A DNA stretch of 64,000 bases from Skermanella aerolata KACC 11604 (GTDB taxonomy: Bacteria > Pseudomonadota > Alphaproteobacteria > Azospirillales > Azospirillaceae): contig NZ_AVFK01000012.1 of assembly GCF_000936425.1 (NCBI RefSeq), positions 124,001 through 188,000 on the forward strand, given 5' to 3'. The notes below the pieces were generated by a model. That model ran no database searches and was not told the origin of the DNA. It worked only from the letters and a program-made list of their open reading frames with translations. The position numbers and the translations under genes were made by a program. This document shows, one piece after another, positions 25,627-37,065 of the stretch. Numbering within the stretch: the stretch's first letter is position 1; each line of letters begins with the position of its first letter.

Positions 25627-27705
25627 ATGCCGCCCAACCACATCCCGCCATCCATCCGAACCAGGATTACCGCCGTGCGACGCCGACCCGGTCTAAGGAC
25701 GCTGATGTCCATCCTTGCAGCGGTCGTCATGCCGGTAAGCGCCGCCTCGGCGCTCGACCGGATGGGCGTATCGGACCTGACGCATCTCAGCCTCGAAGAC
25801 CTGATGAACCTGCGGGTGGAGGTCACCTCGGCGGCGAAGAAGGCCCAGGCGCTCGGCGACGTGGCGGCGGCCGTCTCGGTCCTGACCGGCGACGACATCC
25901 GGCGCTCCGGCGCCACCACCATACCCGACGCGCTGCGGCTGATCCCCGGCCTCCAGGTCGCCCGGATCGACAGCGGACGCTACGCGATCACCGCGCGCGG
26001 CTTCAACGGCCGCTTCGCCAACAAGCTGCTGGTCCTGATCGACGGCCGAAGCGTCTATACGCCGCTGTTCTCCGGCGTCTTCTGGGAATTGCAGGACACG
26101 ATGCTGGAGGACATCGACCGGATCGAAGTCATCCGGGGTCCAGGCGCCACCCTGTGGGGCGCCAATGCGGTCAACGGCGTCATCAACATCATCACGAAGC
26201 CCGCCGCCGCGACGCAGGGCATGCTGGTCGCCGGCGCCGTCGGCGATCAGGAGCGGGCGGCCGGCGCCGTCCGCTTCGGCGACGCCTTCGCCAATGGCGA
26301 CGGGCATTATCGGGTCTACGCCAAGCACACGCGGCGGGAGCAGGGCCTGACATCGTCCGGCGAGGACGCCTCCGACGATTTCGACCGCAGCCGAGCCGGC
26401 TTTCGCGCGGACTGGAAGACCGATGCGGACAATGCCTTTTCGGCCCAGGGCGGTATCACCACCGGCAGGCTCGGCGAGACGGCGACGCTATTCCATCCCG
26501 ATGCGCCCTTCGCCCGCAGCGTCGAGGAACGCGACAAGCTGCTCAACGCCGACCTGCTCGGCCGATGGACCCGCACCCTGTCCGCCACGTCGGAAATCTC
26601 GCTCCAAGCCTACTACAACCGGGAAAGCATCGACTGGCCGCAGGTCGAGGCGACCAACGATACGGTCGACATCGAGTTCCAGCACCGCATGGCGCCGTTC
26701 GACCGGCACGACCTGATCTGGGGCGCCGGATACCGGCTGAACTCCGACGACATCTCAAGCAACTTCTCGCTGTCGGTCGAGCCGGGGCGGCGGACGGAGC
26801 ATGTCTTCAGCGCCTTCGTGCAGGACGAGATCACGCTGATCCCGGATACCCTGCACTTCACGGTCGGGTCCAAGTTCGAGCACAACGGCTATAGCGGGAC
26901 CGAGATCCAGCCCAGCGCCCGGCTGCTCTGGACGCCGGCGGCCGATCACACGTTCTGGACGGCCGTGTCGCGCGCGGTCCGCACGCCGTCGCGGGCGGAA
27001 GACGATATCCGCTTCGTCCAGGCGATCCAGCCGGGACCGGCGGGATTGGCGGTAACGGTCGAGCCGACCGGCCAGCGCAGCTTCGACTCCGAGAACCTGA
27101 CGGCATTCGAAGCCGGCTACCGTGCCCATCTCGCCTCCAACCTGTCGCTGGACATCGCCGGCTTCTACAACATCTACGACAAGCTGCGCTCGCTCGAACA
27201 GCAGCCGGTGGCGTTCTCATCGGCGCCGGCTCCCCGGTTCAACATGCCCCTGCTCGCCGGCAACGGCCTGAGCGCCCGGACCTGGGGAACCGAGGCCGCC
27301 GCCGAATGGCAGCCGCTCGACGGCTGGCGGATGCGCGGCTCCTACACCTTCCTGCGGATGGAAACGCGCGCCGACAGCGGCAGCGTGGACACTTTCTCGG
27401 CGGCTTTGGATGACGGCAGCAGTCCGCAGCACCAGTTCAACCTGCAATCCTCGGCGGATCTCGGCGGCGATGTCGAGATGGACGTGATCGTCCGGCATAC
27501 CACCGGGCTGCCGGCCCTCCAAATCGACGGCTACACCACGCTGGACGCCCGCATCGGCTGGCGGGCGACGGATGGGTTGGAACTGTCGCTGGTCGGTCAG
27601 AACCTCGTCGGCGGCTCGCGCCTGGAGTACCGGCCGGAATTCCTGTCGACGGCTCCGACCCGCGTGGGCCGCAGCGTCTACGCCAAGGCGACGGTGCAGT
27701 TCTGA
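25627..27705 (+). CDS. TonB-dependent outer-membrane receptor
   Basis: A 692-residue beta-barrel receptor. A signal peptide appears at residues 24-45 (LMSILAAVVMPVSAASA). The plug domain (about 60-180) contains ITARGFNGRFANKLLVLIDG and RIEVIRGPGATLWGANAVNG. The barrel ends in a C-terminal aromatic (VQF). Transport substrate is unknown; plug sequences of this type often occur in receptors lying next to YfiR proteins. It is three bases before a yfiR gene and 13 bases after a receiver-kinase hybrid. In this operon it may act as a sensory receptor for the kinases rather than as a simple importer. Confidence 0.88.
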   Translation: MPPNHIPPSIRTRITAVRRRPGLRTLMSILAAVVMPVSAASALDRMGVSDLTHLSLEDLMNLRVEVTSAAKKAQALGDVAAAVSVLTGDDIRRSGATTIPDALRLIPGLQVARIDSGRYAITARGFNGRFANKLLVLIDGRSVYTPLFSGVFWELQDTMLEDIDRIEVIRGPGATLWGANAVNGVINIITKPAAATQGMLVAGAVGDQERAAGAVRFGDAFANGDGHYRVYAKHTRREQGLTSSGEDASDDFDRSRAGFRADWKTDADNAFSAQGGITTGRLGETATLFHPDAPFARSVEERDKLLNADLLGRWTRTLSATSEISLQAYYNRESIDWPQVEATNDTVDIEFQHRMAPFDRHDLIWGAGYRLNSDDISSNFSLSVEPGRRTEHVFSAFVQDEITLIPDTLHFTVGSKFEHNGYSGTEIQPSARLLWTPAADHTFWTAVSRAVRTPSRAEDDIRFVQAIQPGPAGLAVTVEPTGQRSFDSENLTAFEAGYRAHLASNLSLDIAGFYNIYDKLRSLEQQPVAFSSAPAPRFNMPLLAGNGLSARTWGTEAAAEWQPLDGWRMRGSYTFLRMETRADSGSVDTFSAALDDGSSPQHQFNLQSSADLGGDVEMDVIVRHTTGLPALQIDGYTTLDARIGWRATDGLELSLVGQNLVGGSRLEYRPEFLSTAPTRVGRSVYAKATVQF

Positions 27706-27708
27706 AGC

Positions 27709-28298
27709 ATGCCTCGCCTATTCAAATGGAGCGCACAGGTCCGCAGCCATTTCCGGCGCATGAACGGCTATGCGCTGACCATCCTCATAGCACTGCTCGC
27801 GACCACGGGTTCTTCAGGCCAGTCCCATGCGGCGCCGAACGAGTACGAAGTGAAGGCCGCCTTCCTCTACAACTTCGCAAAATTCATGGCGTGGCCACCC
27901 TCGCCCTCACCGACTGAAGCGACCTTCACGATCTGCATCCTTGGCGACGATCCGTTCGGCCCGGCGCTCGACCTGCTCAAGGGCAAGCCGGTGGACGGCA
28001 GGCCGGTCGAGGTGCGCCGGCTGACGAAGCCGGGCGAGATCGGGCGGTGCCGCATCGTCTTCGTCGGCCTTCCCTACGCCCGGGAAATCGCCGGACTGGC
28101 CGAAAACCTCAAGGACAAGCCGGTCCTGACGGTGGGCGACGGCCAGGGTTTCGTCCGCTCCGGCGGCATGGTCGGCTTCGTCCTCACCGACGGCCGCATC
28201 CGGTTCGAGATCGACCCGGACAGGATAGCGCCGACCGGCCTGACCGTCAGTTCGCAACTGCTCAACCTGGCGATCATCACCCGCGCCGGAGGTTCGTC

Positions 28299-28302
<4 letters not shown>
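27709..28302 (+). CDS. yfiR: YfiR-family periplasmic protein
   Basis: A 197-residue exported protein. A signal peptide covers about residues 20-42 ([19 protein letters not shown]), then comes the YfiR/DUF4154 core ([46 protein letters not shown]). In Pseudomonas, YfiR sits in the periplasm and represses the membrane cyclase YfiN by binding its CHASE8-type sensor domain. Here the next gene, overlapping by four bases, has that same type of sensor domain on a histidine kinase. A role as its periplasmic inhibitor or signal adaptor is a direct inference. The first 17 residues before MNGYALT are probably untranslated. Confidence 0.88.
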
Positions 28303-30863
<2,561 letters not shown>

Positions 30864-30910
30864 TGTGGGGTGCCTAGGCCGGGGTTCCCGACTCCGGCAG
30901 GGATGCCGGG

Positions 30911-30976
30911 CCGAAGAAATCGACCTGTGAGGACAGTGTTTGTTGGGCCACGGCCCAACCTACAGGCTCCTGGTAT
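30911..30976. repeat. Palindromic TIR element, type B, copy 4 (one arm deleted)
   Basis: Read on the minus strand, ATACCAGGAGCC joins directly to TGTAGGTTGGGCC, skipping the whole left stem. The joint falls exactly at the CAGGAGCC direct repeat seen twice in full copies. The end of the element supplies the first base of the stop codon triplet of the next gene (30976-30978). Confidence 0.85.
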
Positions 30977-32289
30977 CAGACCGGTTCGGCTTCCAGCACC
31001 GGATGGTGGCTGGAGGAATTCGGGTCGGAAAGCGGGAACAGGCCGGCGGGCATCTCGACGGTGACCGTCGTCCCCTCCAGTTTCGAGACCGTCACCCAAC
31101 CGCAAAGCTGGCCGCTCAGCGACTGGATCAGCTGCTTGCCGATACCGCCCGGTTCCCCCGAGTCCAAGGTTCCGTCGCCCCGGCCGTCGTCGGACACCAT
31201 CAGCCGCACCGTGTCGCCGGCCCGTCGGAGCGACACCGAAATCCGCCCCGGACTGCCTTCGGGAAAAGCATGCTTGACCGCGTTGGTGACGATCTCGTGG
31301 ACGAGCATTCCCAGCGGAATGGCGGTGTCGAGAGAGCACCGCAGAGGATCGGAGGCGACCTGTATCGAGATCAGCTCCGGCCTGGGCGAGATGTTGCGGA
31401 TGCCCTCGCACAGGGTTTGCAGCTGCGGACCGATGTCCACCGTGGACACGTTTTCGGAAGCGTAGAGCGCCTTGTGGATCTCCCCCATCACCTGGATGCG
31501 GCCCTCCAGCGCGTCCAGCCGGTCCCGGATCGCTCCGCGGCCCAGCCGGCGTTTTTCCAGCTGGATCAGCGACCACAACCCCTGAAGGTTGTTCTTGATG
31601 CGGTGGTGAACCTCCTGAAGCAGGGTTTCCTTTTCCGCAAGGGACGCCTTGAGCCGTTCGGCGCTGAGGACGCGGTCGGTCACCACCATGACCGTCCCGG
31701 CTATCCGGTTGGGTCTGGCGACAGATCCGCTCCCGTCGAAAAGCACGCGGCCCCGTGACTCGAGCCAGGCAACGGAACCGTCCGACCGCAGGACGCGGAA
31801 CTCGACCCGGTAGGCACCGCCGTTCATCGCTTCGGTCACGCGACCGCGCACGCGCTCGGCGTCGGCGGGATGCACGCGGTCCAGGAAGTCCTCGCCGGTA
31901 TGGAGATCGGCCGCGTTCCAGCCCATCACCTCGTCCAGCTGGTGCGAGCGTTCCATGCGGCCGGTTTCCAGGTCGCAGTCCCAGAGGCCGACATCGGCCG
32001 CCTCGACCGCCAGGGCGAGACGCTGCTCCGCCAGGGTAAGGGACGCTTCCGCCGCGATCCGGCGGTTCAGTTCCCGCCGGAAGTCCTTCAGCCGCCGGCG
32101 GGAGTACCACACCAGCCCGATGGCGGCCACGATGAACGCGGTGAAGACTTCGTCCGCCTCGAAATGCTCCAATCCATCCAGGTAATCATGGATCGCTTCA
32201 ACGAGATCCAGCGATGAGGAAACGGCCAGCGCCAAAGCGCAACTGGCAAGCACGATCAGGCGATCCCGCGCTTCTCCCCTCGCAAGCAT
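30976..32289 (-). CDS. PAS-HisKA_2 sensor histidine kinase
   Basis: A 437-residue kinase. Two hydrophobic segments lie near residues 10-27 and 48-62, followed by a PAS/PAC domain (residues 85-205; VGLWDCDLETGRMERSH). A HisKA_2-type dimerisation domain with EVHHRIKNNLQ (His228/229) precedes a HATPase domain (LVHEIVTNAVKHAF; SDDGRGDG; GGIGKQLIQSL). This family commonly acts in the general stress response or light sensing in alphaproteobacteria. The gene is convergent with the hybrid kinase operon, and its stop codon overlaps the end of a palindromic element. Confidence 0.88.
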   Translation of the reverse strand: MLARGEARDRLIVLASCALALAVSSSLDLVEAIHDYLDGLEHFEADEVFTAFIVAAIGLVWYSRRRLKDFRRELNRRIAAEASLTLAEQRLALAVEAADVGLWDCDLETGRMERSHQLDEVMGWNAADLHTGEDFLDRVHPADAERVRGRVTEAMNGGAYRVEFRVLRSDGSVAWLESRGRVLFDGSGSVARPNRIAGTVMVVTDRVLSAERLKASLAEKETLLQEVHHRIKNNLQGLWSLIQLEKRRLGRGAIRDRLDALEGRIQVMGEIHKALYASENVSTVDIGPQLQTLCEGIRNISPRPELISIQVASDPLRCSLDTAIPLGMLVHEIVTNAVKHAFPEGSPGRISVSLRRAGDTVRLMVSDDGRGDGTLDSGEPGGIGKQLIQSLSGQLCGWVTVSKLEGTTVTVEMPAGLFPLSDPNSSSHHPVLEAEPV

Positions 32290-32553
32290 GTCCAGTCTCC
32301 AACGGTTTCCACTTAAAACTTGCGTCCGGGGCCCGGACTTCCTGCAATTTTTGTTAAATTAGGCTACAAATCTTAAGGCTGGGTTAGCCGGCAGGCAGGT
32401 GCGTTCCATGTCCTGGCTCCGCCAAACTCTCAGCCGACAATCTATGCCGTTCGGCGGGTAAAGACAAAGACGACATCGCGGCGGCTGCATCCCACAGTAT
32501 ATTTCTACCCCTAATTAGCAGCGCGAAAAACGCTGCCAAACCCTAAAAAATGA

Positions 32554-32568
32554 GAACAAAAATAGTAC
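32554..32568. promoter_or_regulatory. Candidate LexA (SOS) box of recA
   Basis: GAAC-N7-GTAC, 38 bases before the recA start, is one base away from the alphaproteobacterial LexA consensus GTTC-N7-GTTC read on the other strand (GAAC-N7-GAAC). The surrounding 316-base intergenic region also holds the promoter for the kinase at 30976-32289; no other site is clear. Confidence 0.55.
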
Positions 32569-32605
32569 ATAACGGATCTGATTGGAATTTGGGAACGTCG
32601 CTATC

Positions 32606-33688
32606 ATGTCCACACCTCCGTTGAGGCTCGTTGAGTCCACACAGGATCGTAACAAGGCGCTCGATGCAGCCCTGACCCAGATCGAACGCGCCTTCGGCAA
32701 GGGCGCGATCATGAAACTGGGCGGCGGCGGCGAGATGCCGGCTGTGGAGGCGATCTCCACCGGGTCGCTCGGGCTCGACATAGCACTCGGCATCGGCGGC
32801 GTGCCGAAAGGACGCATCATCGAGGTCTACGGTCCGGAAAGCTCGGGCAAGACCACCCTGACCCTGCACGTGATCGCCCAGGCGCAGAAGGCGGGCGGCA
32901 CCTGCGCCTTCATCGACGCGGAACACGCGCTCGATCCCGGCTATGCCCGCAAGCTCGGCGTCAATGTCGACGAGTTGCTGATCTCGCAGCCCGATGCCGG
33001 CGAGCAGGCGCTGGAGATCGTCGATACCCTGGTCCGCTCCGGTGCGATCGACGTGCTGGTGGTGGACAGCGTCGCGGCCCTGGTGCCGCGCGCCGAGCTG
33101 GAAGGCGAGATGGGCGACAGCCATGTCGGTCGCCACGCCCGCCTGATGAGCCAGGCGCTCCGCAAGCTGACCGGCTCGATCTCCCGGTCGAACTGCACGG
33201 TTATCTTCATCAACCAGATCCGGCTGAAGATCGGCGTGATGTTCGGCAATCCGGAAACTACGACCGGCGGCAACGCGCTGAAGTTCTACGCCTCGCAGCG
33301 GCTCGACATCCGGCGGATCGGCGCCATCAAGGACAAGGACACCGTCGTCGGCAACCAGACCCGAGTCAAGGTGGTCAAGAACAAGATGGCCCCGCCGTTC
33401 CGCGTGGTCGAGTTCGACATCATGTACGGCGAGGGGATCTCCAAGACCGGCGAGCTGCTGGATCTCGGCGTCCAGGCCGGCATCGTCGAAAAGTCCGGTT
33501 CCTGGTTCAGCTACGGCAGCCAGCGCATCGGGCAGGGCAAGGAGAACGCTAAGGGCTTCCTGATGTCGAACCCGGAGATCGCCGACACCATCGAGGCGAA
33601 GATCCGGGAAAATGCCGGCCTCGTCGCCAGCGCCATGATGGGCTCCCCGGACAGCGACGGCGAAGCCGCCGACGCCTCCGAAGACTGA
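32606..33688 (+). CDS. recA: Recombinase RecA
   Basis: A 360-residue RecA with all hallmarks: Walker [10 protein letters not shown] near residue 65, [25 protein letters not shown] (Walker B region), and [20 protein letters not shown] (loop L2). It forms filaments on single-stranded DNA for recombination and stimulates LexA self-cleavage. The ATG at 32606 is the conventional start; an in-frame TTG at 32582 is less likely. A candidate SOS box lies upstream. The acidic C-terminus ([12 protein letters not shown]) is typical. It lies only 14 kb from a plasmid-type origin. Confidence 0.97.
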   Translation: MSTPPLRLVESTQDRNKALDAALTQIERAFGKGAIMKLGGGGEMPAVEAISTGSLGLDIALGIGGVPKGRIIEVYGPESSGKTTLTLHVIAQAQKAGGTCAFIDAEHALDPGYARKLGVNVDELLISQPDAGEQALEIVDTLVRSGAIDVLVVDSVAALVPRAELEGEMGDSHVGRHARLMSQALRKLTGSISRSNCTVIFINQIRLKIGVMFGNPETTTGGNALKFYASQRLDIRRIGAIKDKDTVVGNQTRVKVVKNKMAPPFRVVEFDIMYGEGISKTGELLDLGVQAGIVEKSGSWFSYGSQRIGQGKENAKGFLMSNPEIADTIEAKIRENAGLVASAMMGSPDSDGEAADASED

Positions 33689-33722
33689 TCCGGCCGGCCC
33701 ACCGGGCCGCCGGTCCCCATCC

Positions 33723-34298
33723 CTATCGCGGCGGCCAGTTGCAGGCCGCCGCCAGCTTGTCCCGAACGGGGCCGAAGTCCTTCAGATGGAACTCGGCGTC
33801 ATGCGTCACGGCATTCCTGTCGCGCACCCGCACCGACAGGATGCCGTCGTCGGGCAGCGACTTCAGGAATGCGACGGCATCTCCCGTTAGGGCGGCGTCC
33901 ACCGCGCCGCTCACCTCGTCGAAGCCCCTTTCGACGCCGCGCCGCTCCACCCAGCGGCGCTCGACCGAGCGGGCGTCGATGGCCTGCTGGCTGACTGCCA
34001 GGTACTCCACCGGAAATCCCGACCCCGCTGGAAAACGGGCGAAGTCCGGGATGCCGAACAGCGCCTCGGTCCTGCCCTGCCTGCAATGCAGGGAGAACGA
34101 CATCCCCCAGTTCCCCGGCGACGGGATGGACGCGATCATGGCACTGACCTGCGGGCTGTAGTCCACCGGCGACCTGGTTTCGCTGATGACCCATTCTTCC
34201 GGGTCATGCCGGTCGGAACTGCCGGTATCCTGTGCCCAGGCGTCTGGTCCGGTGATCAGGGAGGACAGGAGCAGCGGAAGGATCGCGGCCCGCCTCAT
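33723..34298 (-). CDS. Secreted VasI-like protein
   Basis: A 191-residue exported protein. The ATG at 34298 overlaps the preceding stop codon and gives a signal peptide (MRRAAILPLLLSSLITGPDAWA). The mature part has a single conserved pattern: SLHCRQGRTEALF, then FPVEYL, a WVERRGVERG loop, AVAFLKSLPDDGILSVRVRD and a terminal LAAACNWP. That resembles the VasI/TssE-accessory family, although no type VI secretion gene is present. It is translationally coupled to a TAXI-type binding protein. Function is unknown; the VasI likeness is based on motif pattern only. Confidence 0.65.
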   Translation of the reverse strand: MRRAAILPLLLSSLITGPDAWAQDTGSSDRHDPEEWVISETRSPVDYSPQVSAMIASIPSPGNWGMSFSLHCRQGRTEALFGIPDFARFPAGSGFPVEYLAVSQQAIDARSVERRWVERRGVERGFDEVSGAVDAALTGDAVAFLKSLPDDGILSVRVRDRNAVTHDAEFHLKDFGPVRDKLAAACNWPPR

Positions 34299-35338
34299 TT
34301 CGGCAAACCGCTTTCTTCCACCGTGCCGGGCCGGTCCAGCCATTCCTGTGCCGACCGGTAGCGTTCCAGTCCCGGCACCTTCGCGGCCAGATTGACGTTC
34401 TTCCACTTCGGATCGAACCCCGGCCCCTGGAGCGTTTCGAGCCGGCTGAACAGCCGGTCGACGAACCGGTCCATGCGCTTGTAGCGGTCCGAATTGCGTG
34501 GCCAGTTATAGGCGGCCAGGAAAGTCGGGACCGCGATCGTCGGCACCTGGGCGCCCTCCGCGATCAGGGACGGATAGTCCGTGGACCCAAGCTGAGACGG
34601 CAGATAGTAATCCGCCAGCCTGTTGTCGTATTCGACAGGCAGGAACTTGAAGCCCGCTTCCCAGCGGCCCTTGAGAAAGGCGTCCACCGGCTTGGAAGTG
34701 ATGAACACGACGGCATCCATCCCGCCGGACTTCATCTGCTCCAGCGCCACCTGATGCGGGATGAAGGTCTTATCGACGTCGAGCCCCAGCCGCGTGAAGA
34801 TCAAGGGACCCGAATAGGCCGCGGCAGTACCCAGCGTGTTGAAATTGACCTTTTTACCCTTGAGATCGGCGAGCGACTGGATTTCCGGCCGGACGAATAC
34901 ATGAAGCTCGGAGGGAAAAAGGTTCAGGACATACGTAATCTGCTGCTGGATGTTCGGCACCTGCGCCTTGTATTCATCCAGCACGTCCGTATTGATGACC
35001 GCCATGTCGACTCCCCTGAGGTACAGGAGAGAATTGACGTTCTCGGTTGGGCCCCGGGTCACGATCGGCAAGACGTGCAGGTTGTCGCCGTCGTCCACCA
35101 CCCGCGAGATCTCCGACGCCAGCCGAAGCGGCGCGCCCTCCAGCTGCCCCCCCGCGAGGCCGACCGTCCAGGCGTTTATCCTCTCCTTCGGCGACTGGCT
35201 GGCGCCCTTGCGCGGCTGGGCTTGAGATTGTTGGGCCTGAGCTTGTTGGGCCTGTTGCGGCTGGACCTGTGCCTGTGCGGACTGCACGGTCAGCGCTCCC
35301 AGCACGGCTGCCACGAAAGTTCTTGCAATGATCAACAT
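34295..35338 (-). CDS. TAXI-family TRAP transporter solute-binding protein with Gln-rich linker
   Basis: A 347-residue periplasmic binding protein. The ATG at 35338 is preferred because it gives a standard signal peptide (MLIIARTFVAAVLGALTVQSAQA). A low-complexity Gln/Ala linker (residues 24-45) then precedes the TAXI domain (WTVGLAGGQLEGAPLRLASE; GTAAAYSGPLIFTRLGLD; ALEQMKSGGMDAVVFI). TAXI proteins deliver solutes, commonly glutamate or 2-oxoacids, to fused DctQM permeases. No permease gene is adjacent, so it is an orphan. It is followed with a 4-base overlap by the VasI-like protein, an unusual pairing. Confidence 0.85.
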   Translation of the reverse strand: MLIIARTFVAAVLGALTVQSAQAQVQPQQAQQAQAQQSQAQPRKGASQSPKERINAWTVGLAGGQLEGAPLRLASEISRVVDDGDNLHVLPIVTRGPTENVNSLLYLRGVDMAVINTDVLDEYKAQVPNIQQQITYVLNLFPSELHVFVRPEIQSLADLKGKKVNFNTLGTAAAYSGPLIFTRLGLDVDKTFIPHQVALEQMKSGGMDAVVFITSKPVDAFLKGRWEAGFKFLPVEYDNRLADYYLPSQLGSTDYPSLIAEGAQVPTIAVPTFLAAYNWPRNSDRYKRMDRFVDRLFSRLETLQGPGFDPKWKNVNLAAKVPGLERYRSAQEWLDRPGTVEESGLPK

Positions 35339-35636
35339 CAGGAAACCTGCATGAGGTGTCAAAAGCCCTTTTCCGCTACCGGAAGTCACCGGCGAACAAC
35401 GGCGTGTCGTCCTCCGGGAACCGGAATGACTTCACAATATCCATGGATGGTCCCGATGGATCAGCCGCTATTGCATACTGATGCGGCAACTATGATGATG
35501 GTCGATAGGGTAGGGCCAAGATCGCGATTATACTTTTTCCCTGACCGTTTGCCGGGTTCCACACCGGAGTTCCAGGGCGACCCGGTCCGATCGACCGTGT
35601 AAGTTAAGAAAAATGAAATGCCTGGGAGCTTCCGTC

Positions 35637-36701
35637 ATGCAGATACCCTTAGCCCGCCGCCGGTTCCTTCGCCTGTCCGGAGCCGCCGCAACGCTGGCCC
35701 TGTCGCCTGCAACGCTGTCGCCGGCGGCCTTGTCGTCGCGCGCTGAGGCCGCGTCCCCGGTGACGCTCCGCGTGGGCTATATTCCGATCATACCGATGAC
35801 GCAGCTCTTCATCATGGAAGGGGAAGGCTGGACCGGTCAGGCCGGGCTAGACCTCAAGCTCACGTCGTTCTCCTCCGGCCCAGCCATGGTTCAGGCGCTG
35901 GCGTCCGGCAGCTTGGACGTCGTCTATGTCGGCATCGGCCCCGCGATGGTCGCGCGGTCGCGCGGCATCGACATCAAGGTGCTGGCTTCCAACATTATCG
36001 ATCAGGTCGCCTTCATCGGGCGCGGCCCTTTCGCGGAAACCATGGCCGCCTCGGCGTCTCCGGCCGACGGGTTCCGCCAGTTCTATCAAAGGGCGGGGCG
36101 CCCCGCGAAGATCGCCACGCTGCCGCAAGGCTCGGTGCCCGACACGATACTCCGCTATTACATCCGGAACGTCGCCAAGGCCGATCCCGCGCATGTCGAG
36201 ATCGTCGGCGTCGGCGAGGATCAGGTGCAGCAGTTGCTGCTTGCCGGTGCGGTCGAGGGAGCCTCGATCCTGGAACCCGTCCTGACGATCGTGCAGGAAC
36301 GCGACCCGACCGCCCGGATCGTCGCGCCCGCCAACGCCATGCTGCCGCGCCAGCCGGGCGCCGTGCTGGCGGTACGCGAAACGGCGATCGCCGAACACCG
36401 CGACGCCATCGCCAAGCTGGTCGAACTGCATGTCCGCGCCACCGACTTCGCGAACACGCGACACGACCGCGCCGCCGCGCACGTCTCCGCCTTTATCGGC
36501 AAGGGCTTGGTCGACCCCGACGTGATCGCCAAAGCGCTCCGGTCGCCCAACACCAACCTCGTCGCCAACCCGCACGAGATCATGGAGTCCACCGCACTCC
36601 TCCAGGACTTCCAGCAGACCACGGGCGCCCAGATCAAGCCGGTCGATCTCAATGCGCTGTTCGACCACAGCTTCTTCGACGCCGTCCGGAAAGCCGGATG
36701 A
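35637..36701 (+). CDS. Orphan ABC transporter substrate-binding protein (NMT1/TauA/SsuA type)
   Basis: A 354-residue periplasmic protein. The ATG at 35637 has GGGAG nearby and yields a Tat-type signal (RRRFLRLSGAAATLAL). The mature domain matches NMT1/THI5-like binding proteins for nitrate, sulfonates or taurine (VGYIPIIPMTQLFIMEGEGW; SGPAMVQALASGSLDVVYVGIGPA). Conserved hinge and ligand-pocket segments follow (GQLLLAGAV-like stretch; LEPVLTIVQERDP). No permease or ATPase is adjacent. The substrate cannot be read out; a sulfonate or nitrogen ligand is suggested by family only. Confidence 0.85.
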   Translation: MQIPLARRRFLRLSGAAATLALSPATLSPAALSSRAEAASPVTLRVGYIPIIPMTQLFIMEGEGWTGQAGLDLKLTSFSSGPAMVQALASGSLDVVYVGIGPAMVARSRGIDIKVLASNIIDQVAFIGRGPFAETMAASASPADGFRQFYQRAGRPAKIATLPQGSVPDTILRYYIRNVAKADPAHVEIVGVGEDQVQQLLLAGAVEGASILEPVLTIVQERDPTARIVAPANAMLPRQPGAVLAVRETAIAEHRDAIAKLVELHVRATDFANTRHDRAAAHVSAFIGKGLVDPDVIAKALRSPNTNLVANPHEIMESTALLQDFQQTTGAQIKPVDLNALFDHSFFDAVRKAG

Positions 36702-37065
36702 ACTGAACCGGCAGCGGCCGCCGGTTTCGATCGGCGGCGCCTTCGGCAATCGAAAAACACCCGACGACGCGATGTCCGGAACGGGACCATTTGTCAGGTT
36801 CGTCTTGTGTCGGGTTCATCTCAATCGTCGAACCCTTCGGCACGGCTATATCGCCTAAGCCATTGCCATTACAGGCAAACGTAGCTTTAGCACGAATTTT
36901 GCACCTTTAGCCTCCACCACATCCCCGGCAGTGCCGGGGATAGGGAGGAGCTGCCGGCTTTTCATCGAACCGTCAAAATACATCGAGGATTTCGACGACT
37001 CTGCCTGACCGGCCGGCGGCTGCTCAACGGGTAGTTCTACCCTGAATTGAAAAAGGATTATTATT
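36702..37065. other. Intergenic region with one perfect palindrome
   Basis: This 364-base gap contains a perfect 21-bp inverted repeat ATCCCCGGCA-G-TGCCGGGGAT at 36921-36941, of unknown role. A ribosome-binding site AAAAGGA lies at 37051-37057. Otherwise nothing is recognised. Confidence 0.5.

Noticed and set aside
36855-37065. Minus-strand tail resembling a kinase C-terminus (KFVLKLRLPVMAMA)
   Set aside because: The likeness is only about 14 residues, with no HATPase motifs upstream and part of the frame opposite a well-supported gene.
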